Shown piece after piece: positions 1 through 5,946 of a DNA stretch of 10,406 nucleotides (position 1 is the first letter of the stretch; each line of letters opens with the position of its first letter). The notes beneath the pieces are model-generated. The model was given only the letters and a program-made list of their open reading frames with translations, had not been told where the DNA came from and made no database searches. The position numbers and the translations under genes were made by a program. The DNA comes from JBCBKU01 sp038521345 (lineage in GTDB: Bacteria; Pseudomonadota; Alphaproteobacteria; Rhodobacterales; Rhodobacteraceae): the NCBI GenBank assembly GCA_038521345.1, contig JBCBKU010000040.1:1-10406 (forward strand). Direction: 5' to 3'.

Positions 1-26
1 GGGTTCAAGTCCCTCCTCCGCTACCA
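1..26 (+). tRNA. 3' end of a tRNA (partial, cut by window edge)
   Basis: The first 26 bases read as the last part of a tRNA. There is the 3' side of the T stem (GGG), a TTCAAGT T loop (4-10), the closing T-stem strand CCCTC (11-15), an acceptor strand CTCCGCT (16-22), a discriminator A (23) and an encoded CCA (24-26). The T stem implied is GAGGG/CCCTC and the 5' acceptor strand would read about AGCGGAG. The anticodon lies outside the window, so the amino acid cannot be assigned. No integrase gene follows, so nothing visible shows that this end was used as an attachment site. Confidence 0.85.
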
Positions 27-303
27 TTCTCTCAGCAACATACCCTGATGCTCGGCTCGGCTCGGCTCATTAGGTAAAATCACCGATTGTCGGCGTGTGC
101 CTTGCGAGTTCCGCGAACCAGGATTGGCGGTACGGACCCTTTTGTGCTTCGCTAGCGATTGCCATGCTTTCGTTTCCGAAGCGCGCTAGGGTCGCGGGAC
201 ACGAGTACCCCAAGTCTGTGAGGTGCCTGCACATGCTCATCTTATTCGCGATCGTTGGCGCGGCGAGAAGCCGACCCACTCCAAGCCCGCAAAGCGGTGC
301 GGC
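27..303. other. Non-coding leader between tRNA and MaoC-Pta gene
   Basis: About 277 bases hold no gene I can support. Two short reading frames cross it, on opposite strands (70-279 minus and 95-307 plus), but neither encodes a protein I recognise and neither has a convincing ribosome binding site. The promoter of the downstream pair must lie here unless it is within the tRNA transcript, but I could not pick out clear -35/-10 boxes. The only obvious sequence pattern is a short CTCGG tandem repeat at 51-65. I see no T-run hairpin that would terminate the tRNA transcript. Confidence 0.5.
51..65. repeat. Short tandem repeat, three CTCGG units
   Basis: CTCGG occurs three times in direct succession, followed by a degenerate CTCAT, about 25 bases past the tRNA end. 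It may be simple slippage sequence. No function is evident. Confidence 0.6.
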
Positions 304-1692
304 ATGAAGCTGGTTAATCGCACCTATGAAGAACTGTCAGTCGGTGATAATGCCGAGTTGAGGCGGTTGGTGACGCTCGATGACCTTTATGTCTTTGCGG
401 CCGCCTCGGGCAATTACAATCCACTGCACCTGCCGACCGAAGACGGGGACGGAGACGGGCGGGCCGAAAGCGTGGCACCGGGAATGTTCGCCGCGTCCAT
501 GATCTCGGCTGTACTTGGCACTCTGCTTCCGGGGCCGGGCACATCCTATCGGACCCAGACGCTTGCCTTTGGTGACCGGGCCTTCGCGGGCGACGAGTTG
601 CGTTGCATCGTCACCGTCATGGAGAAACTGAATGACGGCGGATTGCGGTTGCGGACCGAGGTGCTGCGGGACGCCGACGGTGCGACCGTCCTTGACGGCA
701 CTGCCGAAGTCACCGCCCCCCAAAAAAGGTTCTCCAAGGACGATATCGATGTCCCTGGTTTGGTCGTTCAGCGTCATCGGCACTTCGAGGATATTCTGGA
801 ACGGGCCCGACCGCTTCCACCGATCCGGACCGCCGTTGTGTGTCCGGAAGAAGTGAATTCGTTGGGCGGGGCGATCTTAGCGGCGCGCGAAAGCATCCTG
901 ACGCCGATCTTGGTGGGCGACCCATCAAAGATTGCGGCAGCGGCGGGAGAACTCGGTGAGGATCTGCACGGGATCGAAATCGTCGGCGTGGCTCAAAACC
1001 GCGAGGCCGCCAGAACTGCGTGTCGACTTGTGAACGAAGGTCACGCAGCGGCGGTTATGAAGGGACATCTTCACACCGACGATCTGCTTCGCCCCATGCT
1101 GGACAAGTCCGAAGGTCTTCGAATGGGTCGTCGGTTCACTCATGTCTTTGTAATGGATGTTCCCGGTTTGCCGCATCCTTTGCTTGTCTCGGACGCGGCA
1201 ATCAACATTGCTCCGGACCTGAAGGCCAAGATCGACATCGTGCAGAACGCCATCGATCTGGCGGTTTCCATTGGGCATGGCACGCCACGCGTGGCAGTTT
1301 TGTCCGCAGTCGAAACGGTGAACCCCGAGATACAGTCATCGATGGACGCGGCACTCTTGTCCAAAATGGCCGATCGCGGTCAGATCATCGGTGGAACGGT
1401 CGAGGGTCCTCTGGCAATGGATAACGCCGTCGATCTGAATGCCGCGCGTACTAAGGGACTGAAGGGCGACGTGGCCGGGCACGCCAACGTACTCGTTGTG
1501 CCCGGAATTGACGCCGGAAACATGGTGGCCAAACAACTGTCGTTCATCAGTCATGCGGAGGGTGCGGGGCTGGTTCTGGGCGCAAAGGTTCCCGTCATTC
1601 TGAACTCTCGCTCGGACAGTGTGATGTCGCGGCTTGCGTCCTGCGCTGTCGCTGCTATCCACCACGCCCGACAAACGAACCCAATCCAATGA
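304..1692 (+). CDS. Bifunctional MaoC-like enoyl-CoA hydratase / phosphate acyltransferase
   Basis: This 462-residue protein joins two domains and matches the known fused enoyl-CoA hydratase/phosphate acetyltransferase family in length and order. Residues about 5-140 form a MaoC-type hotdog domain, with SGNYNPLH at 35-42 and a VAPGMFAASMISAVLG helix at 57-72. Residues about 170-455 form a PTA/PTB phosphate acyltransferase, with GGTVEGPLAMDNAVD (363-377) and GIDAGNMVAKQLSF (401-414). The expected transferase reaction is acyl-CoA plus phosphate to acyl-phosphate plus CoA in the cytoplasm; acetyl versus butyryl preference cannot be read. The hydratase motif has Asn37 where active MaoC hydratases carry the catalytic Asp of DxNPxH, so that activity is doubtful. 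I chose ATG at 304 because the domain begins right after it. An in-frame GTG at 223 would add 27 residues of unlikely sequence. The ribosome binding site is weak. The gene overlaps ackA by 4 nt, which supports a shared acyl-phosphate route. Confidence 0.88.
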   Translation: MKLVNRTYEELSVGDNAELRRLVTLDDLYVFAAASGNYNPLHLPTEDGDGDGRAESVAPGMFAASMISAVLGTLLPGPGTSYRTQTLAFGDRAFAGDELRCIVTVMEKLNDGGLRLRTEVLRDADGATVLDGTAEVTAPQKRFSKDDIDVPGLVVQRHRHFEDILERARPLPPIRTAVVCPEEVNSLGGAILAARESILTPILVGDPSKIAAAAGELGEDLHGIEIVGVAQNREAARTACRLVNEGHAAAVMKGHLHTDDLLRPMLDKSEGLRMGRRFTHVFVMDVPGLPHPLLVSDAAINIAPDLKAKIDIVQNAIDLAVSIGHGTPRVAVLSAVETVNPEIQSSMDAALLSKMADRGQIIGGTVEGPLAMDNAVDLNAARTKGLKGDVAGHANVLVVPGIDAGNMVAKQLSFISHAEGAGLVLGAKVPVILNSRSDSVMSRLASCAVAAIHHARQTNPIQ

Positions 1693-2873
1693 CACGAGCG
1701 ATCCTGACGCTTAATGCCGGATCATCGTCGCTCAAATTGGCTGTGTACGCGCTTGTCGGCAACGACACGCCGCTCGCGGAGGGTCAGGCGGACGCGATTG
1801 GTCCGGAAGGTGTTCTAGAGTTAAGCGTTGCTGGCGCGCCGGTCCCGATGCCGACGGGCCGGGCAATCACTCATACCCAAGCGCTCGAGACCACAATTTC
1901 CGTGCTGTCCGATGCGCTCGGGGACCTTGAAGTCGTGGGCGTCGGTCATCGGGTTGTTCACGGTGGCCGTCTATTCAACGAGCCGACGCGTGTCGGGCCA
2001 TCCGAACTGGATCAACTCGCACGACTTGTTCCCTTTGCGCCGCTGCATCAGCCCCACAACCTTGCCGGCATTGCCGCGGCAACTGGTACGTTCCCAGACG
2101 CGGCGCAGGTCGCCTGCTTCGATACCGCATTTCACCGAACCCAACCTTTTCTGAGCGAGACCTTCGCCCTCCCGCGCCGCTACTACGAGGCTGGTGTGCG
2201 CAGATACGGGTTTCATGGTCTTAGCTACGAGTATGTCTCGGGCGAATTGGCGCGCCTCGATCCGGTTGCCGGAAACGGTCGTGTGGTGATCGCTCATCTG
2301 GGTAACGGGGCCTCGTTGTGCGCGCTACAGCAAGGCGTGTCGATCGCCTCGACAATGGGTTTTTCTGTACTGGACGGCCTTCCCATGGGCACGCGGTCAG
2401 GACAATTGGACCCCGGTGTCGTCTTGTACATGATGACGTCGGAGGGCCTGAGCCCCGAAGAGATTTCGGAGGTCCTTTACAAGCAGTCGGGTCTTCTGGG
2501 CTTGTCCGGTTTCTCCAACGACATGCGCGTGCTCGAAGCCGCCGGCAGCGCGGAGGCGAACTCTGCGATCTCTTACTTCACGCGCAAGGTTCGCGAGGGG
2601 ATTGGCGCCATGGCGGCTGTCCTCGAAGGACTCGACGCGCTCGTGTTCTCAGGCGGAATTGGCGAGAATGCACCCGGTGTTCGCGCCGAAATCTGTCAAC
2701 CCATGTCATGGCTTGGAATAAATCTGGACGACGAAGCGAACGCGCGGAACGCGGCGACGATCTCGTCGCAAGGTACCGGGGTGCGCGTGATGGTAATCCC
2801 GACCAACGAAGAGCTCGTGATCGCACGTGCAACCCGCAATGTTCTTGGGGCCAAGGTGGTCGGTGACGACTGA
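1689..2873 (+). CDS. ackA: Acetate kinase
   Basis: Acetate kinase (394 residues, the usual family length) interconverts acetyl-phosphate plus ADP with acetate plus ATP, and often accepts propionate. The family signatures are all present: LNAGSSSLK (8-16), HRVVHGG (87-93), FDTAFH (144-149), RRYGFHG (171-177), HLGNGAS (203-209), MGTRSGQLDPG (233-243), SGGIGEN (321-327) and NEE (373-375). Residues aligning with the catalytic set of Methanosarcina AckA are Arg88, Asp145, His176, Arg236 and Glu374. The start codon lies within the stop of the MaoC-Pta gene (ATGA), and there is no clear ribosome binding site of its own, so translational coupling is likely. With the upstream gene it forms a Pta-AckA-type pair giving substrate-level ATP from an acyl-CoA. 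Physiological direction and preferred acyl chain are not visible. Confidence 0.95.
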   Translation: MTRAILTLNAGSSSLKLAVYALVGNDTPLAEGQADAIGPEGVLELSVAGAPVPMPTGRAITHTQALETTISVLSDALGDLEVVGVGHRVVHGGRLFNEPTRVGPSELDQLARLVPFAPLHQPHNLAGIAAATGTFPDAAQVACFDTAFHRTQPFLSETFALPRRYYEAGVRRYGFHGLSYEYVSGELARLDPVAGNGRVVIAHLGNGASLCALQQGVSIASTMGFSVLDGLPMGTRSGQLDPGVVLYMMTSEGLSPEEISEVLYKQSGLLGLSGFSNDMRVLEAAGSAEANSAISYFTRKVREGIGAMAAVLEGLDALVFSGGIGENAPGVRAEICQPMSWLGINLDDEANARNAATISSQGTGVRVMVIPTNEELVIARATRNVLGAKVVGDD

Positions 2874-2909
2874 ATGAGCGGGCTCGGCGCCACCAAGGCA
2901 TGATTGTCC
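2874..2909. other. Short gap between convergent ackA and marR ends
   Basis: The 36 bases between the ackA stop and the stop of the regulator contain only a weak GAGC/GCTC inverted repeat near 2877-2887 and no T-run. I see no convincing terminator for either gene. Confidence 0.4.
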
Positions 2910-3347
2910 CTAAGCACTTGTCTCGATCAGGTTCGTTAGACACTCGCGCAAGATGGACGCGTGATCAGGTGCTAAACGCGCGACCAGCTTCGCGTCAAAT
3001 GCAGATGCTGTTGCGGATAAGTCGTCGAACGCTGCCTCACCGGCTGACGTCAATCGAAGGACTTCATGGCGTCGGTCACGTGTGGAACGATCGCGCTTCA
3101 GGAACCTCTTCAGTTCAAGCGCCGCGACCGCACGGCTGATCTTCGTTTTGTGTGTGCGGGCGCGCATCGAGATGTCACGCGCCGTCATCTCGCCATGCAG
3201 CCCGAGATGGAACAGCACACGCCACTCTGTGCGAAGCATTCCGTAACGCGACTTGTAAACCGCTTGAAAGCCGCGACCACATTCCTCTGCTGCAAGATTC
3301 AGGAGATAGGGAAGGAATTGCTCGAGTGCGAAAGGCTTGTCCGTCAT
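2910..3347 (-). CDS. MarR-family transcriptional regulator, likely controls hmgA
   Basis: A winged-helix regulator of 145 residues (ATG at 3347). An in-frame GTG at 3359 would add four residues, but the ATG has a purine-rich AAGTGGGA at a suitable distance and leaves more room beside the operator. The DNA-binding part is clear: MTARDISMRARTHKTKISRA (helix-turn-helix, about residues 54-73) then a wing ending in STRDRRHEVLRLTSAG, the DxRR...LT signature of MarR proteins. The flanking N- and C-terminal helices would form the dimer. It is transcribed divergently from hmgA with a single inverted repeat between them, so it probably represses hmgA and itself, with an aromatic intermediate such as homogentisate as a possible ligand (inference). 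It resembles HpaR-like aromatic-catabolism regulators, but the exact subfamily is not certain. Confidence 0.88.
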   Translation of the reverse strand: MTDKPFALEQFLPYLLNLAAEECGRGFQAVYKSRYGMLRTEWRVLFHLGLHGEMTARDISMRARTHKTKISRAVAALELKRFLKRDRSTRDRRHEVLRLTSAGEAAFDDLSATASAFDAKLVARLAPDHASILRECLTNLIETSA

Positions 3348-3362
3348 CTCAGGTCCCACTTG

Positions 3363-3382
3363 TTAGTTACATTTTCAACTAA
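3363..3382. promoter_or_regulatory. Putative MarR operator between marR and hmgA
   Basis: TTAGTT (3363-3368) and AACTAA (3377-3382) are exact inverted repeats separated by 8 AT-rich bases, 20 bp in all. Size, two-fold symmetry and the AGTT/AACT core fit operators of MarR-family dimers. It is the only such element in the 63 bp between the two divergent start codons, ending 28 bp before hmgA and starting 16 bp from the regulator's ATG, so one bound dimer could cover both promoters. I could not assign clear -35/-10 boxes. Confidence 0.72.
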
Positions 3383-3400
3383 TACCAGCCTAGCAACACT

Positions 3401-3406
3401 GGAGGA
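3401..3406 (+). promoter_or_regulatory. Ribosome binding site of hmgA
   Basis: GGAGGA lies 4 nt before the ATG at 3411. This strong site fixes the start of hmgA there, rather than at 3066, from where the frame is open but runs antisense through the marR gene. Confidence 0.85.
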
Positions 3407-3410
3407 CGCG

Positions 3411-4763
3411 ATGAACAGTCACGAAACACGCAACATCGTTCAGCAACTGGCCACAAATGGGACGGTGCCCGGGTATATGCCGGGCTTCGGTAACGACTTC
3501 GAAACCGAGGCTTTGCCGGGTGCTTTGCCGCAGGGCATGAACTCTCCACAGAAATGCGCATATGGACTTTATGCCGAACAGCTTTCGGGAACGGCGTTCA
3601 CAGACATTCGCCCAGAGCGAACATGGTGTTACCGAATCCGACCATCCGTGCGGCATTCTCGGCGTTACGAGCGGGTGGATCTGCCCTACTGGAAAACGGC
3701 CCCGCACGTGCCGCCCGACGTCGTATCTCTGGGCCAATATCGATGGAGCCCGATCGAGATTGGTTCAGACTCGCTGACCTGGGTGACAGGCATGCGGACA
3801 ATGACGACTGCTGGTGACGTGCACAGTCAGACGGGCATGGCGGCCCATGTTTACCTTGTCACGCAGTCCATGACTGACGACTATTTTTACTCGGCTGACA
3901 GCGAGCTCTTGGTCGTGCCACAAGCCGGGCGTCTGCGCTTCCATACCGAACTCGGACTGATCGACCTTGAACCTCAGGAAATCGCTGTTCTTCCTCGAGG
4001 GCTTGTCTACCGTGTGGAATTGATCGACGGCCCGGCGCGAGGGTTCGTCTGTGAAAACTACGGGCAAAAGTTCGAATTGCCGCAACGGGGCCCCATTGGG
4101 GCGAACTGCATGGCCAATCCCCGCGACTTCAAAGCGCCGGTTGCGGCCTTCGAGGACCGGGAAGTTCCGTCCAGGGTTACGATCAAGTGGTGCGGCCAGT
4201 TCCACCGGACCGAGATCGATCAGAGCCCTTTGGACGTGGTGGCGTGGCATGGGAACTATGCCCCACTAAAATACGACCTGCGGGCCTACTGCCCGGTTGG
4301 CTCGATCCTGTTCGATCATCCAGATCCGTCTATTTTCACGGTTCTGACGGCTCCGTCTGGTCATCCGGGTGTCGCAAATATCGACTTCGTGCTGTTCCGG
4401 GAGCGTTGGATGGTCGCCGAGAACACGTTCCGTCCGCCCTGGTATCACAAGAACATTATGTCGGAGCTTATGGGCAACATTTATGGGATCTATGATGCCA
4501 AGCCTGAGGGCTTTGCGCCCGGAGGCATTAGTCTTCACAACATGATGCTTCCGCACGGGCCGGACAAACAGGCATTCGAGGCCGCAACCAACGCGGCCCT
4601 AGGGCCGGTCAAACTCGACAACACCATGTCCTTCATGTTCGAGACCCGCTTTCCCCAGCATTTGACGACCTTCGCCGGCCAAGAGGCGCCATTGCAGGAC
4701 GATTACATCGAGGTCTGGTCTGATCTTGAGAAGCACTTCGACGGGACGCCGAATGGCATTTGA
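3411..4763 (+). CDS. hmgA: Homogentisate 1,2-dioxygenase
   Basis: HmgA (450 residues, usual length) is a cytoplasmic iron(II) enzyme that opens homogentisate to 4-maleylacetoacetate, the ring-cleavage step of tyrosine and phenylalanine catabolism. The N-terminal GYMPGFGNDFETEALPGALP (21-40) and GQYRW block are characteristic. The metal ligands are in place: His346 and Glu352 in WYHKNIMSE and His382 in LPHGPD, with the same 6 and 30 residue spacing as human His335/Glu341/His371. His303 in FDHPDPSIFT matches the active-site His292 of the human enzyme. The start is set by the GGAGGA site. The neighbouring partners of the pathway (fumarylacetoacetase, maleylacetoacetate isomerase, 4-hydroxyphenylpyruvate dioxygenase) are absent: downstream lies only the convergent sugar operon. 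Regulation by the divergent MarR protein is likely. No plus-strand T-run follows the stop; the hairpin just downstream may still serve as a weak end for this transcript. Confidence 0.97.
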   Translation: MNSHETRNIVQQLATNGTVPGYMPGFGNDFETEALPGALPQGMNSPQKCAYGLYAEQLSGTAFTDIRPERTWCYRIRPSVRHSRRYERVDLPYWKTAPHVPPDVVSLGQYRWSPIEIGSDSLTWVTGMRTMTTAGDVHSQTGMAAHVYLVTQSMTDDYFYSADSELLVVPQAGRLRFHTELGLIDLEPQEIAVLPRGLVYRVELIDGPARGFVCENYGQKFELPQRGPIGANCMANPRDFKAPVAAFEDREVPSRVTIKWCGQFHRTEIDQSPLDVVAWHGNYAPLKYDLRAYCPVGSILFDHPDPSIFTVLTAPSGHPGVANIDFVLFRERWMVAENTFRPPWYHKNIMSELMGNIYGIYDAKPEGFAPGGISLHNMMLPHGPDKQAFEAATNAALGPVKLDNTMSFMFETRFPQHLTTFAGQEAPLQDDYIEVWSDLEKHFDGTPNGI

Positions 4764-4765
4764 TT

Positions 4766-4804
4766 AAAAAAAACGCCCCGGAGACTCAACCTTCCCCGGG
4801 GCGT
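4766..4804 (-). terminator. Intrinsic terminator 2 of the galactose operon
   Basis: A perfect 9-bp stem pairs ACGCCCCGG (4773-4781) with CCGGGGCGT (4796-4804) around a 14-nt loop. On the minus strand it is followed by eight T residues (A8 on the plus strand at 4766-4773). It begins 2 bases past the hmgA stop, but there is no T-run on the plus strand, so it acts mainly on transcription from the sugar operon. Confidence 0.9.
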
Positions 4805-4812
4805 CCCACAAT

Positions 4813-4850
4813 AAAAAAAATAGCGGAGCAGGATCAGATCCGTGGCTCCG
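4813..4850 (-). terminator. Intrinsic terminator 1 of the galactose operon
   Basis: CGGAGC (4824-4829) pairs with GCTCCG (4845-4850). Inside it GGAT (4831-4834) pairs with ATCC (4838-4841), giving a stem of about 10 bp with small bulges and a tight loop. On the minus strand it is followed by CTA and eight T residues (A8 at 4813-4820). It lies upstream of the second terminator for minus-strand transcription, so the two act in series. Confidence 0.85.
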
Positions 4851-5001
4851 TCACCCCTTGTATACTCGGGCACTCACTACGGTAACCATCGTGGTTTAGG
4901 CGGATATGTTCGAATTTTCGCCCTGCCCAAACGGTCAGTTCGCACCATCATTGGCGAAACAATGTGTTTGCAATTGCGCATACCCTGTGGATCAAAGCGC
5001 T
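4851..5001. other. Non-coding 3' region of the galactose operon
   Basis: About 150 bases between the epimerase stop and the first terminator. I see no supported gene on either strand. On the minus strand this would be the 3' untranslated region. A palindrome at 4994-5003 spans its border with the epimerase gene. Confidence 0.5.
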
Positions 5002-5003
5002 TT
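4994..5003. promoter_or_regulatory. AAAGCGCTTT palindrome, LacI-operator-like, function unknown
   Basis: AAAGCGCTTT is fully self-complementary with a central CG, the form typical of LacI/GalR-family operators. It overlaps the stop codon of the epimerase gene at the end of the operon, an unusual place for an operator. It may be chance. It would gain weight only if the same motif occurs upstream of the operon, outside this window. Confidence 0.25.
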
Positions 5004-5946
5004 AAATCACAAAAAATGCAATCCTGGTGTCCTGACGGAAACAATCGAACTCACGGATCACGATGGATGGAAACCGTTTGTGGGACGGGGCGTTGGGCCA
5101 CATCTGCGGTTCGAGTGCGACGCCATAGGGCTGGCCGGTAAACACTTGGAGACCCGGGGCCGAAGTCGCCAAGCGAAGTCCGCGACCCGAAGATCCGATC
5201 AGCTCTGCCGCGGGGATCAACACGGACGCGCGAGCGTCCAAACAGTAATTGTTGTCGATCAACGTACCAAGTAGCGCACCCTCGCGAAGGTCATATTCCG
5301 TCCCTTCGACCAACTCGATTTCGCCGGTCGCTGCAAAGTCAGCGTCGACCGGCAGATAGTGGGACGCGTGCACCGTCAGTCTGTGTCCTTTCCAGCTGTC
5401 AGTGCCGTCGAGGTTCCAATAAGGATGATGACCGACATTCAGGACTGTCGGTCGGTCAGTCCTGGCCCAAATTCCGATGCTGATCGACGGTCCAGGCCCC
5501 AAGCGGTAAGTGACGCCGATTCTGCGGTTGCCGGGAAAGCCGCCTTCACCGTGCGGAAGTTCGACAAAAAGCGTAACCGCACTAGGACCAACCTCCGAGA
5601 TGTTCCAAATCGCACGATGGGTGCCTGCGGATCCGCTGTGCAGCGAAAGCCGTCCTTCAACATTGGCCTCGAAGGTCAGCCTCTCGCCATCAAGGTTAGC
5701 TTGCGCACCGGAAATCCGGTTCAGAACAGGACCAATGACTGGGCCGCAGAACTCAAGTGACGCTCCGGGTCCATAATCGGCAAGATCTTCGGAGCCGACG
5801 GTCACGCTGGGGCCCTCGTCGACCCGGAGGTCCGTCAGTCGCGCCCCATAAGTTAAGATCCGCGCGGCGATTGCGTCAGACCGCAGCATGATCGCATCGA
5901 CACGACGCCCGTCTGGCAGTGAGCCGAAAGGTTCTATTTGGGCCAA
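5002..5946 (-). CDS. galM: Aldose 1-epimerase (galactose mutarotase)
   Basis: This 314-residue protein interconverts the alpha and beta anomers of galactose and related sugars in the cytoplasm. The GalM catalytic layout is visible: NRISGA (77-82), His103 in LSLHSG, His174 in GHHPYWNL, Asp231 in IDNNY and Glu279 in ALEPQ, matching Lactococcus GalM His96, His170, Asp243 and Glu304. I chose a TTG start at 5946. It is preceded by GGAGGGG (5954-5960) at 7 nt spacing, and the protein then begins MAQIEPFG as expected for the family. The longer open frame to 6132 would overlap the beta-galactosidase gene heavily and adds arginine-rich nonsense. The start overlaps the end of that gene by 13 nt. As the last gene of the operon it would turn the beta-galactose released by the hydrolase into the anomer used by the dehydrogenase, or the reverse. 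The C-terminal tail after FPSIVIR is slightly atypical but in frame. Confidence 0.9.
   Translation of the reverse strand: MAQIEPFGSLPDGRRVDAIMLRSDAIAARILTYGARLTDLRVDEGPSVTVGSEDLADYGPGASLEFCGPVIGPVLNRISGAQANLDGERLTFEANVEGRLSLHSGSAGTHRAIWNISEVGPSAVTLFVELPHGEGGFPGNRRIGVTYRLGPGPSISIGIWARTDRPTVLNVGHHPYWNLDGTDSWKGHRLTVHASHYLPVDADFAATGEIELVEGTEYDLREGALLGTLIDNNYCLDARASVLIPAAELIGSSGRGLRLATSAPGLQVFTGQPYGVALEPQMWPNAPSHKRFPSIVIREFDCFRQDTRIAFFVI

Noticed and set aside
70..279. Small minus-strand reading frame (69 residues) between the tRNA and the MaoC-Pta gene, with an overlapping plus-strand frame at 95-307
   Set aside because: Neither translation resembles a family I know. No good ribosome binding site was found, and they oppose each other over the same bases. 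This could be an old gene remnant, but the sequence gives no support.
3066..3410. Upstream extension of the hmgA frame to an ATG at 3066 (565 residues)
   Set aside because: The extra part runs antisense through the marR gene, is not like the HmgA N-terminus, and the strong GGAGGA with ATG at 3411 gives a protein of normal length.
4766..4804. Reading the hairpin just after hmgA as the hmgA terminator
   Set aside because: The T-run is only on the minus strand (A8 precedes the stem on the plus strand), so it is assigned to the convergent sugar operon. Weak action on hmgA is not excluded.
4906..5274. Plus-strand reading frame with several cysteines (CVCNCAYPVD) at the end of the epimerase gene
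   Set aside because: The cysteine-rich look comes from the 3' untranslated part. Most of the frame is antisense to the epimerase, and no ribosome binding site or family match was seen.
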